Source of the DNA: Sphingobacterium sp.
GTDB lineage: Bacteria; Bacteroidota; Bacteroidia; Sphingobacteriales; Sphingobacteriaceae
Assembly: GCA_022712315.1 (NCBI GenBank)
Contig: JALAGS010000148.1
Span: 1-64,000 of the forward strand
DNA: 64,000 bases
Reading direction: 5' to 3'
Shown here piece by piece: positions 16,361-25,578 of the stretch. The notes under the pieces are model-generated. The model saw only the letters and a program-made list of their open reading frames with translations. It was not told where the DNA came from and did no database searches. Made by a program: the position numbers and the translations under genes. The first letter of the stretch is position 1. Every line of letters begins with the position of its first letter.

Positions 16361-16957
16361 TTATAGAAGAGCAGGTTTGCTCATAATAGCATAGGCATCA
16401 ACAATTTCCGTTTTCCATGCTTCTATAGTTTCTGCTGTTACACGGTCAGCACGGTCAAAGAAGAAATGGCGCTTCACATCGAAGCCACAATAGGTGTAGA
16501 TGCCTTTGTCGGAGGTCAGTTTTAGGGCATTATCCATTCCTATCTCCTGATATTCGATCTTGGATTTTCCATGTGAATTAATAATGTAAGCAGCCTTGCC
16601 GGCCAACAGTCCTTTCTGTACTCCGTTATCGTACCTATAGGCAAATCCGTAGCTGAATACCCGGTCGATATAACCTTTCAGAATGGCCGGCATACCTGTC
16701 CACCATATCGGATAGATAAACGTAACGGCTTCAGCCCAGGTAATATATTCCTGTTCCCTTCGGATTGCCTCGCTGACCATACCTTTACGTTGTCCGGCCA
16801 TATCTTCAAGAGACAGCACCGGGTCGAAATTAAGCTGGTACAGATCCCTGACTACAACTTCATGCATTTGTATCCTGAGTGCTTCTTCAATTGTTTGCTT
16901 GAATAGATGGTTTAAACTTGCCGCATTTGGATGGGCATAAATAATAAGATGTTTCAT
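16361..16957 (-). CDS. NAD(P)H-dependent flavin oxidoreductase (flavodoxin-like fold, quinone-reductase type)
   Basis: 198 residues. The N-terminus MKHLIIYAHPNAASLNH is the beta1-loop-alpha1 FMN/FAD site of the NQO/MdaB-like Flavodoxin_2 family. The middle motif FIYPIWWTGMPAILKGYIDR is the family's flavin-binding signature. Such cytoplasmic dimers reduce quinones or related electrophiles with NAD(P)H in two-electron steps. The frame opens at 16984, but the ATG at 16957 starts precisely at the conserved fold and follows AAAAAACAAAAA, so it is preferred. An AraC-type gene lies 78 bases upstream on the same strand, the likely regulator. Confidence 0.9.
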   Translation of the reverse strand: MKHLIIYAHPNAASLNHLFKQTIEEALRIQMHEVVVRDLYQLNFDPVLSLEDMAGQRKGMVSEAIRREQEYITWAEAVTFIYPIWWTGMPAILKGYIDRVFSYGFAYRYDNGVQKGLLAGKAAYIINSHGKSKIEYQEIGMDNALKLTSDKGIYTYCGFDVKRHFFFDRADRVTAETIEAWKTEIVDAYAIMSKPALL

Positions 16958-17034
16958 TTTTTTGTTTTTTAAATCATTGAACAAAACAAAAGTAGAATGA
17001 AAGCAAGCGGAAAAATTGTAAGAAAACGAAAAGA

Positions 17035-17877
17035 CTATTCACTGAAAGCCTGACAGATATCCTGCTGAAACTTCACAAAATTTCTAGGAGAAAGATTGAT
17101 AAAATGCTTGAAATCCTTGATAAGCTGGCTTTGATCATAATATCCACATTCGTCTATAATCTCAAACCAGTTCACTTTTTTTGATGACAAAAGAGCTTCC
17201 TGTATCAATCCGATCGTTTTTATAAAACGCTGGTACCGGCTAAGCTCTTTGGAACTGTAACCAAAATGCTTTTTTTGCATCAGCTGAACATTTCTTTCAG
17301 TCTGCCCAGTTTCTTCGGCAATGGATTTGATTGGGTTGCGTGTGCTGTTTTTAAAATCTGCTAATAAAGCTGCAGTCCTATGCTGTAATTTTAAATAGGG
17401 TCTGCAAAAATCGAGAATGCAGTTTACTCTGTCTGATACACTTGGCATAACATTCAATTGATGCCATAGATAGGTAAAACAATTTTCTTCTACAGCTTCA
17501 TCAGGGTTCATCGGCAAATGATCGGAAAGAAATGCCTTTCCAAAAAAACGATAAAACGCATCATCTTTGAAATTAAGAACTAAAATTTGCGAACCGGGAA
17601 AAAGGGTATATTCAAAGGCAGATTTTAGGGGACCGAGTACGATGCACTTATCTACTTCGATTTCATTCTGGGCATTGGAAACCAACCGAGCTTTTGCACC
17701 AAAATTGAACACCATAATAGTCTGAAAAGACGGAAGCAATATTTTCGTTATGGCCTGTGCTGAATTGTTCTCTGCAAAATAAAAATGAGAAAACACAGCC
17801 TCAAATTCGCTTGCAACGGACAGTCTGTAACTGCGGTACGTCTGGTCGTCTGATTTCATGATTTTTTGATCTACCAA
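17035..17877 (-). CDS. AraC-family transcriptional regulator
   Basis: 280 residues. N-terminal cupin-like half (about 1-160) with a VFNFGAKARLV beta strand and a FPGSQILVLNF strand. C-terminal AraC HTH region at about 190-272, where first HTH is NPIKSIAEETGQTERNVQLM and second is WFEIIDECGYYDQSQLIKDF, followed by FKHFINLSPRNFVK. Located immediately upstream of and co-directional with the quinone-reductase-like gene, a common pairing of an AraC sensor with a detoxification enzyme. M8 is an alternative start. Confidence 0.88.
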   Translation of the reverse strand: MVDQKIMKSDDQTYRSYRLSVASEFEAVFSHFYFAENNSAQAITKILLPSFQTIMVFNFGAKARLVSNAQNEIEVDKCIVLGPLKSAFEYTLFPGSQILVLNFKDDAFYRFFGKAFLSDHLPMNPDEAVEENCFTYLWHQLNVMPSVSDRVNCILDFCRPYLKLQHRTAALLADFKNSTRNPIKSIAEETGQTERNVQLMQKKHFGYSSKELSRYQRFIKTIGLIQEALLSSKKVNWFEIIDECGYYDQSQLIKDFKHFINLSPRNFVKFQQDICQAFSE

Positions 17878-17920
17878 GATTAAAACCTCTGATCTTTTAC
17901 TACTGTTATTTCTTGCCTAT

Positions 17921-18166
17921 TTACATTACCTCTCCTTCACCTAGTATAGTTGAGACTTCATTTATTGTAAAAATATGGCCTTCTATAAGTTCATCTTCAA
18001 AAAAATTTGGCTCGATAAATTCTACCAAAATTGAAAATTCTCCATTAATACTAATCTGTGAAATTTTAGTCACTTTTCCAGACATACATTTCTTGCCAAA
18101 ACAAAATAGAAAAACCCGCTCTCCCAATTGCACCTTTTGATTGAACCACTTTATCGTCGCTTTCAT
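17921..18166 (-). CDS. Small protein of unknown function
   Basis: 81 residues, no signal peptide. Predicted almost all beta (KATIKWFNQKVQLGERVFLF, KCMSGKVTKISQ, ILVEFIEPNFF), consistent with a small barrel such as an SH3-like or EF-Tu-domain-like fold, but this is only a shape impression. A cytoplasmic single-domain protein, upstream of the AraC gene by 43 bases on the same strand. Confidence 0.55.
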   Translation of the reverse strand: MKATIKWFNQKVQLGERVFLFCFGKKCMSGKVTKISQISINGEFSILVEFIEPNFFEDELIEGHIFTINEVSTILGEGEVM

Positions 18167-18401
18167 TGTTTCTTTTGATTTTTATTCTTAGACTTTATAT
18201 TTCGAATAAACTGACTTCTTTGATTAATTTACCAAAATAATCTTTCTTCTTATCGACAATATAAATTTTCTAAAAATTCAGAAAAAGGATGCCCGCAAAA
18301 ATCAATGTAATCAGTTTCAAAATTTGACATTAAACCAAAGGAGTGAACTGTCAGTTTTAATACAAAAATCCCTACCCTAATGTTGAATTTTTGGGAACAA
18401 T

Positions 18402-21320
18402 TCATCGCAATTTTTCCATAGCAAATGTCAAATCACGTATCTGTTTTTTCTGATTACTGTCAATCACAGCGCTATCAGTCCATGCCAACAACAAATCGTA
18501 GCCCCAGCTTCCACTTATCTTATCTTTGAATACTGAGGGATCGAAACGAGGCTTCTTCTTTTCAGCTATGTCTATCACTGCGTTTAAATAAAGATAAACA
18601 GGTGTTAAATCTTTTGCTTTTATGTCGGAACTTATATCTGCAGCATATTTTCTAGCTTTTTCATGTTGATTGGATATGATATATATTTCCAGAATACAGA
18701 GCCGATACAATTCGCTATTCGCTGTAGCTTCATTCTCGTGGGCAATTCGCTTGAAGTAATAATCTATTGTTTTCTGAAACGCCTCCAGAGACTTTTCTCT
18801 CTGATTAGTCTTCTGATACAAGATTCCTACGTCGGTCCAGCTTTCAATTCTAAACCGCTCCGACAACGTGAGATAGTCTTGTAGTGCCGCTATCGTATCT
18901 TTGACGGCAAGATAACTTCTGGCTCTATTTTCAAACGCAGGGACAACAAAATTCATAATGCGGATAGGGCCAACAGTATCGCGCTGAATAGCTCTCGTCA
19001 GATCCGATATCGCCGCCTTATAATCGCCCAGTCTAAATCGTGCCTCACCAAGATTTCTAAAGTTGAGCGTTTTTCTAGCTAGGTCTGGATTAAGTTCAAT
19101 CGCCTTATCGGCCAATTCAACAGTTGTCTTATAATCCTTTTCAAAAGTAAAGCATTGGCCACTCCGATCTACAAGGGCATTGACCATATTATTATCACTG
19201 GTTAAATCATCCATATCCATCAACCCAATCTGCTGGAAATACAATAGTACTCCACTACGCTTTTCTGCAAAAGAGTTTTGATTTTTGGGTGATTCTGGGA
19301 GCTTATTGCGTCGGAAACTCAAACTCTCCAATAGTGGTGCTCCAACCATTTCTTTTGGAACCTCTTTTATATTATTATCCCTTAAAAGTAGCTCCTTACC
19401 AAGAAATTTTTTCCATCCCGCTGAAGGTAAAGTCGAAATATTACAACTAGACAGATCTACCTCATATGAAGCTGATGGAATAGTAAATAAGGCCTTTATA
19501 ATATCAAAAGAAGAGAAATCATTATTGAATATTCGAATAGTCTTAATATTCTTCCAATTCTTCAGATCATTTGGAAAACTACGAAGGGGTGTACTGGCAA
19601 GCTGACGGTTGGTTTTGGGGTCGTCTTTTCGATAGATCTCTCTAGATAAATCATATACACTGTAATGTGAGGGCCGATTATTAATTGCATAAAATTCCTG
19701 CAAATTGACCAATTGACCTAGAGACTCAGGTAGTACCTGTATATCATTGTGACTTATATTTAGAACCCTAAGCTGATCCATATGCCCGATGGAGGTTGGC
19801 AATTCTTTCAGGTGATTGATATCGGCATATAATTCACGAAGATTGGCTAGACCTTCCATATGGTCAGGCAGTTTTTCCAACAAGTTCGTAGAGAGTCGTA
19901 ATTTTTCGAGCTTGGAAAGCTCAGTCATACTTTCTGGTATTGATTTCAGAAAATTATCGCTTACATCAAAATTCTTTAAACTCGACAATGTACCGATATC
20001 TTCGGGCAACTGGCCTAAATTGCAATACGATAAATTTAATATTTCAAGGTTTTTCAATCCTGCAAGTGAGGGCAGTGTGGTTAATGGATTAGCTTGCAGG
20101 TTTAACTCATGTAATTGATGAAAACTACTAATCGCAACCGGAATACGCCTTAACTTATTTCGTTGAAGCTGTAGAGTATTAATACGTTTCAATTTTTCCA
20201 CTCTATGGGAAAGATAGCTAATATGATTATAGGATAAGTTTAGATCTCTGAGTGCAGATAACTGAAACAAGGCATCAGGCAAGCTGTCAATTGCATTGTC
20301 AGATAGGTCTAGTACACGAAGTTTTTTCAACTGGGCTAGCTCTTTGGAAAGGTAAAATGCCGACTTTGTATTTTTAATCTGCAATTCCCGCAACTCTTTA
20401 AATTGAAATAAACCGGAAGAAATCTGTTTAAGAGGTCCATTTGAATAGGATAGGTATTTCAGTTGAGTGCTACTGCCGAAATTATTCATAAATAGCCCAA
20501 GGTCATCGAGATCATTGGAATTTAATGTTAACTTTTTTAGAGACGTGAGTCCCCTATCGGAATATATTGCCGTGTCTTTAACCTTGAAGTAGCTTAAACT
20601 GAGCGTTTCTATCCGTTCCTTATTGGGGAGTATATTCAATACATCTTCAATGCGATCACTTGGTGAAGTGGAATTAATAGCTATTTCACTTAATTGTGAC
20701 GGAAATTCAAATTGCTCCATTAAAGGTTTATAATCAAATGAAATGCCTTTCAACTGATGATTTTCTTTTAAACCTTTCGGAATATGCTGGGCCGGGAAAG
20801 CTTCGAAAATAAAATAGTGCAACATTGGCAACTTATTCAGCTTCGAAATCTCTCTGGCTAAGTTTATTTTAGTGTTTCCTACAAATGCTATTGCCCTCAA
20901 CTGATTTTGTTTATAAAAAGTATCGTCGAGATTTAATACACCTACAGGTTGCAAAGTGTCAATTCTCCATCTAAATTCCTTAAAGACAATAGCCTCTACA
21001 TGAGGAAATAAATATAAGGATTGACAAAGACTATCTAATTGTGACTGATTTTCAAATCTTAGCCCTAAATAACGGACTTGAGATAGGCTATCTACACAAT
21101 CTTTTAAAACGGCAATATCTTCGGTACCGATCTCCACAAAAGAGATCCGATCACTAGGATGGTGTTTTTTTATAGATACTGCAGTGCTCGAAATACCGTT
21201 AAGGGTAGCCTTGTATCCTAGAAGATCCTGAGCACTTGTTTGTAAACTAAAAAGGCAAAAAGCCATAAATAAAAATCGATTCGCACATAATATGCTAATC
21301 AAATTCTTTGGTTTATCCAT
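18402..21320 (-). CDS. Secreted leucine-rich-repeat protein with C-terminal TPRs
   Basis: 972 residues. A signal peptide near residues 12-30 (FLFMAFCLFSLQTSAQ) targets it to the periplasm or surface. Residues about 80-690 hold some 20 leucine-rich repeats of the LxxLxLxxNxLxxLPxxL class (examples LRVLDLSDNAIDSLPDALFQ, LKNFDVSDNFLKSIPESMTE, LRVLNISHNDIQVLPESLGQ). Residues about 720-930 form TPR-like helical pairs (EARFRLGDYKAAISDLTRAI, VGILYQKTNQREKSLEAFQK). Both are protein-binding scaffolds. No enzymatic domain. It is a single-gene unit with AT-rich flanks. Target unknown; interaction with other surface proteins or a host/prey is speculative. Confidence 0.85.
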   Translation of the reverse strand: MDKPKNLISILCANRFLFMAFCLFSLQTSAQDLLGYKATLNGISSTAVSIKKHHPSDRISFVEIGTEDIAVLKDCVDSLSQVRYLGLRFENQSQLDSLCQSLYLFPHVEAIVFKEFRWRIDTLQPVGVLNLDDTFYKQNQLRAIAFVGNTKINLAREISKLNKLPMLHYFIFEAFPAQHIPKGLKENHQLKGISFDYKPLMEQFEFPSQLSEIAINSTSPSDRIEDVLNILPNKERIETLSLSYFKVKDTAIYSDRGLTSLKKLTLNSNDLDDLGLFMNNFGSSTQLKYLSYSNGPLKQISSGLFQFKELRELQIKNTKSAFYLSKELAQLKKLRVLDLSDNAIDSLPDALFQLSALRDLNLSYNHISYLSHRVEKLKRINTLQLQRNKLRRIPVAISSFHQLHELNLQANPLTTLPSLAGLKNLEILNLSYCNLGQLPEDIGTLSSLKNFDVSDNFLKSIPESMTELSKLEKLRLSTNLLEKLPDHMEGLANLRELYADINHLKELPTSIGHMDQLRVLNISHNDIQVLPESLGQLVNLQEFYAINNRPSHYSVYDLSREIYRKDDPKTNRQLASTPLRSFPNDLKNWKNIKTIRIFNNDFSSFDIIKALFTIPSASYEVDLSSCNISTLPSAGWKKFLGKELLLRDNNIKEVPKEMVGAPLLESLSFRRNKLPESPKNQNSFAEKRSGVLLYFQQIGLMDMDDLTSDNNMVNALVDRSGQCFTFEKDYKTTVELADKAIELNPDLARKTLNFRNLGEARFRLGDYKAAISDLTRAIQRDTVGPIRIMNFVVPAFENRARSYLAVKDTIAALQDYLTLSERFRIESWTDVGILYQKTNQREKSLEAFQKTIDYYFKRIAHENEATANSELYRLCILEIYIISNQHEKARKYAADISSDIKAKDLTPVYLYLNAVIDIAEKKKPRFDPSVFKDKISGSWGYDLLLAWTDSAVIDSNQKKQIRDLTFAMEKLR

Positions 21321-21509
21321 TTGGTCAACTTTTCAAAAATAAATACGTATACGATCAGATCCGAATACAAAATTCGGTTATTTCCAATATCAGAATTAAA
21401 AATAATTAAAAAAAGAATATTTTTATTAATTTATACTTTACAGATTGATGTTGTTTTTTAAAATATAGCCCGACTATTAAATAATTGAACACAAGCAGAT
21501 TTCGGTTGG

Positions 21510-21540
21510 TTGAATAATAAGGAGTTAAGGAACATATTTG
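21510..21540 (+). promoter_or_regulatory. Candidate Bacteroidota promoter for the truncated sigma gene
   Basis: TTG at 21510-21512 and CATATTTG at 21533-21540, 20 bases apart, close to the Bacteroidota -33 TTTG / -7 TAnnTTTG consensus; the first base of the -7 box differs. The start codon is at 21594. Confidence 0.35.
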
Positions 21541-21593
21541 ATAATACTATATTAACATCTAACAAATATTTTTGTAGAAATTTCTAAAACCCT

Positions 21594-21749
21594 ATGATGT
21601 CAGCAAAAATTATAGATCGTCATATAACTATGTGGCTAAATGGCGATGAAGCAGCATTTAAATACATTTTTGATCATTATTATCCGCGTTTATTGTCTGC
21701 TTCATTGAGACCGATCAAAAACCATCAGGATGCCGAAGAACTTGTGATG
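21594..21749 (+). pseudogene. 5' fragment of an ECF RNA-polymerase sigma-factor gene
   Basis: About 51 codons encode MMSAKIIDRHITMWLNG followed by DEAAFKYIFDHYYPRLL and KNHQDAEELV, the start and region-2.1/2.2 of a SusC/D-linked ECF sigma factor (typical next residues would be QDVFxxxW). The frame then runs into unrelated sequence at about 21750, giving a 64-codon chimeric frame that ends at 21788. Sigma regions 2.4 and 4 are missing, so it cannot be active. Confidence 0.8.
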
Positions 21750-22057
21750 AATTGGGGCTGGAATTTTCAGACAATGGCTACCCGATAGATTATATTCCAT
21801 CGCTGGAATCATCATCTTTTACAAAGACAGGAACTTTTTATACGGTAACATTTACCATTCCTAAAAGAACAGAAATTCTGAAATATGCCCCGGCAGATCC
21901 TGCTTCCGCTAACTATTTTTATACAAAAGTAGATGGCTGGCTGGCAAGTCCAGGGTTTAAAATCAAAAATCTTTCTACCCGCACAGCAGCCGATCCCTAT
22001 TCATTTTCTGAGCTCTATGCTCCTATAATTATCTCGAAGATCGAATATGCTTATTAA
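21750..22057 (+). pseudogene. 3' fragment of a surface glycan-binding lipoprotein gene
   Basis: About 100 codons, ending ELYAPIIISKIEYAY and a stop. The pattern WGWNF..DNGYPIDYIPSL, YTVTFTIP, ANYFYTKVDGWLASPGFKI resembles the C-terminal domain of SusE/SGBP-like glycan-binding proteins that follow susD in polysaccharide loci. The first part (NWGWNF) reads in the sigma frame, the rest one base out of frame. One missing T in the run at about 21764-21767 explains the shift. N-terminus, signal peptide and all upstream susCD genes are absent. Family assignment is by pattern memory and is less certain than the truncation. Confidence 0.6.
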
Positions 22058-22060
22058 CAA

Positions 22061-22086
22061 AAACGAGCCCTTTGGGCTCTTTTTTG
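22061..22086 (+). terminator. Rho-independent terminator after the fused remnant
   Basis: GAGCCC-TTT-GGGCTC (22065-22079) followed by a run of T, 4 bases after the stop of the glycan-binding-protein fragment: a classic intrinsic terminator kept from the lost operon. Confidence 0.85.
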
Positions 22087-22172
22087 TTAAGGTATTTGTT
22101 ACGAAGTACACCATATATTAGCGGGTATACCGATGGATGAAAATGAGGGTAACGACAACTCTTTTTTTTGCT

Positions 22173-23240
22173 TTATTTCAATTTTTCAAAGATTAAAGGC
22201 ATAGCTTCGGGGCTTATCGCGCCCATTTCTATCAATTCCAGTGACTTGACCATTTTTAATGTAGTTGTTTTATATTTCTGAAAATGTTCAGACTTGATAT
22301 GCAAATCGTAGGCTTCCTTACTGGCATATATTTCTACTAACTTCAATATCGTGGGATTATCCTGCTGATACATCGGAAAAATCGAAATTACACCGGGTTC
22401 TATCTTCAATGATACAGAGGACTGATCCTTAAGAATAGCTTTATATTGTTCCAAATATTCCGGTACGATTTCTATTGCAGCAATGCGTACCATCATATCA
22501 GATTGTATGACCGGTACTTCGGGTTCGCCGATTGCTTTTCTTAAAATATTTGCCTTTGTTCTTCCCACAGCTTTCTCAATCACATTTGTAAGTTCAGATA
22601 GCTGGGCATCGGTTATGCCTGTATTTTTACCCATTAAGATATGAGCTTTTAATTGTGGGTCCACCCCCGGCATCGCTGCTAATGCTGAAATAGTCACAAA
22701 TTCCCGTTGACGATAATTCAAAACATCGCTAACAAAAATATCGGCAAAAAGATGTTCCTTTAGAAATGAATCCGCACGCGGGGCAAACTCACCTATGCCA
22801 GAAGCGGGCTTTTGCTGAACGGTCTTCGTCAATTCCTCAAGGACCTTTCGGCCTTGTTCATACTTGTCTGCAACTCTATTATCTACAATAATGGGTTTAC
22901 CTTCTTGATCCCTAATTCCTCTACTCACTCTTTCGTCCAAAACGCTTTTAAATGTTCCAATAGCATTAAGGCTGCGTGGAAAGCCACAGTAAGCATATAG
23001 TTGGACCAATGCTTCCTTTATTTCGTTGATGGCGAGCCCTGCATCCAGTCCTTTGTTTAATGCGGGTCTTAGTGCTTCTTGGTCTCCGATCGCCGTAAGA
23101 GCAGCGATGGCTGCTAAGGTTTGTTGATGAGCGTTCAGGGCTGCTCCTCTGTTTTTGTTTTCCTGTGCTTCCATTGTATTATTTATAGTTATCGCGAACA
23201 AAAAAAATAAAATCAATTGCTTCATGCTAAATCTACTCAT
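22173..23240 (-). CDS. Secreted carboxymuconolactone-decarboxylase-like protein with ABM domain
   Basis: 355 residues. A signal peptide (KQLILFFLFAITINNTMEAQ) sends it to the periplasm. Two AhpD/CMD-like helical repeats follow: about 40-110 (LAAIAALTAIGDQEALRPALNKGLDAG, EALVQLYAYCGFPRSLNAIG) and about 170-245 (REFVTISALAAMPG, LKAHILMGKNTG). Residues about 248-340 look like an antibiotic-biosynthesis-monooxygenase (ABM) ferredoxin-like domain, with MVRIAAIEIVPEYLEQYKAI and the EIYASKEAYDLHIKSEHFQK signature. CMD proteins act as peroxidase-like or decarboxylase scaffolds; the CxxC redox pair of AhpD is not present here, only AYCGFP. An AraC gene diverges upstream. Confidence 0.83.
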   Translation of the reverse strand: MSRFSMKQLILFFLFAITINNTMEAQENKNRGAALNAHQQTLAAIAALTAIGDQEALRPALNKGLDAGLAINEIKEALVQLYAYCGFPRSLNAIGTFKSVLDERVSRGIRDQEGKPIIVDNRVADKYEQGRKVLEELTKTVQQKPASGIGEFAPRADSFLKEHLFADIFVSDVLNYRQREFVTISALAAMPGVDPQLKAHILMGKNTGITDAQLSELTNVIEKAVGRTKANILRKAIGEPEVPVIQSDMMVRIAAIEIVPEYLEQYKAILKDQSSVSLKIEPGVISIFPMYQQDNPTILKLVEIYASKEAYDLHIKSEHFQKYKTTTLKMVKSLELIEMGAISPEAMPLIFEKLK

Positions 23241-23522
23241 TTTCTCAAGTTTTAAATTTATATGTCAACTAACGCAGCTAACAGCTATGAAGCTGCAATT
23301 AGTAGAAATTTCATTCTTTATCTGTAATTTAATCCCCGTGCTTCTCATTTGAAAATTTGTTGTGGGAGCAGCATAACCAGGACCTGAATAGGCAAATTTC
23401 GGTATTAAATAGTTCAATTTATTTATACAGAATACAGATGTATTTACCACTTTTACGGATTTAGATCCAGCGACATACAGCTACAAAAAAGGTTTTCTAA
23501 ATTTGTAAGAAAAAAGAATGTT

Positions 23523-24419
23523 ATGGAAGAAGTTCGAAAAATTGATACCGTAAAACAGTATAATGACGAGATGGGAGTTGAAACAGAACACCCTTTAGTA
23601 AGTATTGTCAATTTTGACGAAATCCCAACCTACATTCAATTCCGCAGGTATATGGGGCTGTATTGTATTTTTCTAAAAAACATAAAATGCGGGGATATGA
23701 GATATGGCTGCCAACCCTATGATTATGATGAGGGCACACTTGTTTTCATTGCTCCTGGCCAGGTATATGGTATTGATAGCAGCGGCCAGGTTATCAAACC
23801 TTCAGGAAGAGCTTTGGTTTTCCATCCGGACATGATTGCTGGCACTCAACTAGGAAAAAGTATCAAGGACTATACATTTTTTTCATATGCTGTCAATGAA
23901 GCGCTTCACCTGTCAAAAAAAGAGCGTGCCATCATCAGTGATTGTTTCGATAAGATTGAAAATGAGATTCATTTGAATTTAGATAAGCACAGTAAAACAC
24001 TTATCGTGTCCAACATTGAACTTTTTTTAAATTACTGTATGCGCTTTTACGATAGACAGTTCATTACCAGAACACATATAACTACAGATATACTAATACG
24101 ATTTGAAAATCTTCTGTATGATTATTTCAGATCAGGAAAATCTCAGGATCTGGGCTTGCCAACGGTCACCTATTGTGCTGAACAGTTATATCTGTCTCCA
24201 AATTATTTTGGGGATCTTATTAAAAAAGAAACAGGAACAACTGCCCTTGATTATATACAAACTAAACTTATAGAAGAGGCAAAGAAGAAGATATTTGTCC
24301 CTAATAAGTCTATCAGTGAGATCGCAGACGAACTTGGCTTTAAATACCAACAACATTTTACCCGCCTTTTTAAACAAAAAGTTGGTGTCACCCCAATTGA
24401 ATTTAGGAATCAAAATTAA
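23523..24419 (+). CDS. AraC-family transcriptional regulator
   Basis: 298 residues. N-terminal cupin-like domain about 25-140 (GTLVFIAPGQVYGID). AraC double HTH about 200-296, with YCAEQLYLSPNYFGDLIKKE then SISEIADELGFKYQQHFTRL and FKQKVGVTPIEFRNQ. It diverges from the CMD/ABM gene across a 282-base gap, so that gene is its probable target and the gap probably holds both promoters. Confidence 0.92.
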   Translation: MEEVRKIDTVKQYNDEMGVETEHPLVSIVNFDEIPTYIQFRRYMGLYCIFLKNIKCGDMRYGCQPYDYDEGTLVFIAPGQVYGIDSSGQVIKPSGRALVFHPDMIAGTQLGKSIKDYTFFSYAVNEALHLSKKERAIISDCFDKIENEIHLNLDKHSKTLIVSNIELFLNYCMRFYDRQFITRTHITTDILIRFENLLYDYFRSGKSQDLGLPTVTYCAEQLYLSPNYFGDLIKKETGTTALDYIQTKLIEEAKKKIFVPNKSISEIADELGFKYQQHFTRLFKQKVGVTPIEFRNQN

Positions 24420-24546
24420 AATGCGTCCTACTCTCTTCAGCGTGGATACCAATATGAAATTGTAGTTCAATCGCTAAAACCAGAGCGTAATTGATACAGG
24501 TAATTTTCATTTTTTAGTCAAAGAACAACACTATTGATGAGATCTA

Positions 24547-24888
24547 TCATAGATTAGTTCGATCTCCATGAGATTTAGGTTCGGAAATTAGAATAAATTC
24601 TAAATCCATGGTCGTTTTGTTAAAAATCCGGTGTATTTCATTTGCCTGAACATGAAATCCGTTCCCTTCTTCAACGGAGTAAATTTCATTATCGACCTCG
24701 AAAGTGGCTGTTCCCTTGAGTATAAAAAAAAATTGCTGTGCTTTAGAATGAAAATGCAAACCTTCTTCAGTGTTAGGAGGCATTTTTTCTTGGATTATGC
24801 TCAAGGAATCTGATTTCAACAAATGCCATCCATCACAACTCTCTCCCCAAAGATAGTGTTCTGAATTGCTGGTATTTTTTATTTTCAT
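24547..24888 (-). CDS. Small cupin-domain protein
   Basis: 113 residues, no signal peptide. Single cupin barrel: motif 1 EGLHFHSKAQQFFFILKG with metal ligands H-x-H and the following Gln/Glu, motif 2 GNGFHVQANEIHRIFN with the third His. Likely a metal-dependent or sugar-binding small barrel. Codes directly after the AraC gene's stop on the other strand (convergent). Substrate unknown. Confidence 0.85.
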   Translation of the reverse strand: MKIKNTSNSEHYLWGESCDGWHLLKSDSLSIIQEKMPPNTEEGLHFHSKAQQFFFILKGTATFEVDNEIYSVEEGNGFHVQANEIHRIFNKTTMDLEFILISEPKSHGDRTNL

Positions 24889-24977
24889 TATTTATCCTCA
24901 TTTAAGATTCATGAACTGTACTATCATCATCGGTTGATTATCAAGAATCTTAGCATATAGGTGATTGATAAGTACAT

Positions 24978-25295
24978 CTACGGCTGCGCTGCTTTGTAGA
25001 TTGGTTGGAATTCGCGATGCCACTTCTCTAATTTGCTATTCTTAAACCTAAATAAATAGAATTCATCATCAAAGGGTACATTCCTGTAGGATATAACTTC
25101 AATGGTATCATTCGCGTTTACTTCCTTTTGCGAAATTGAATACGATGATCCAAGGATATCAACGACCTGGGTTTTGGACATGCCCAGCTGAAGCTGCTCC
25201 ATCTTCGATTTTCTCATTGTGGCAATGCGGGTACCAGAGCAAGCGGAAAGCATCACAGTCAAAAGACATAAAAAGGTTATCAAGTTATATTTCAT
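24978..25295 (-). CDS. BamE/SmpA-like small lipoprotein
   Basis: 105 residues. Lipobox LSAC with the cysteine at about residue 19. MEQLQLGMSKTQVVDILGSSY is the helix-turn pattern of the SmpA/OmlA (BamE) fold, followed by a three-strand segment. BamE proteins belong to the outer-membrane assembly complex, but this fold is also used by many other small lipoproteins, so only the fold is claimed. Not in an operon. Confidence 0.7.
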   Translation of the reverse strand: MKYNLITFLCLLTVMLSACSGTRIATMRKSKMEQLQLGMSKTQVVDILGSSYSISQKEVNANDTIEVISYRNVPFDDEFYLFRFKNSKLEKWHREFQPIYKAAQP

Positions 25296-25578
25296 AAAAC
25301 TAATTTACTTAATAAATCAAAACTATTTGTTTCTTTAGTTGAAGATCGATCAACTTGAGGTATTAATTCTTCTAAAATGCTGATCGATAAATACGCGCAA
25401 CTTTAAATTTACGAAATCTCCGGATCAGAGCAGAAGTTTGATTTTTTTGAACACTTTCAAAAAGTTTAATTGATTCTTTTGATTATTCCTGCTCAGAAAA
25501 TTAAGGCTATGTTTAAATAAATCATAACATCCTACTAACGTCCTAAACATTTCGTTAAACCTCATGCTAAAAAATATA

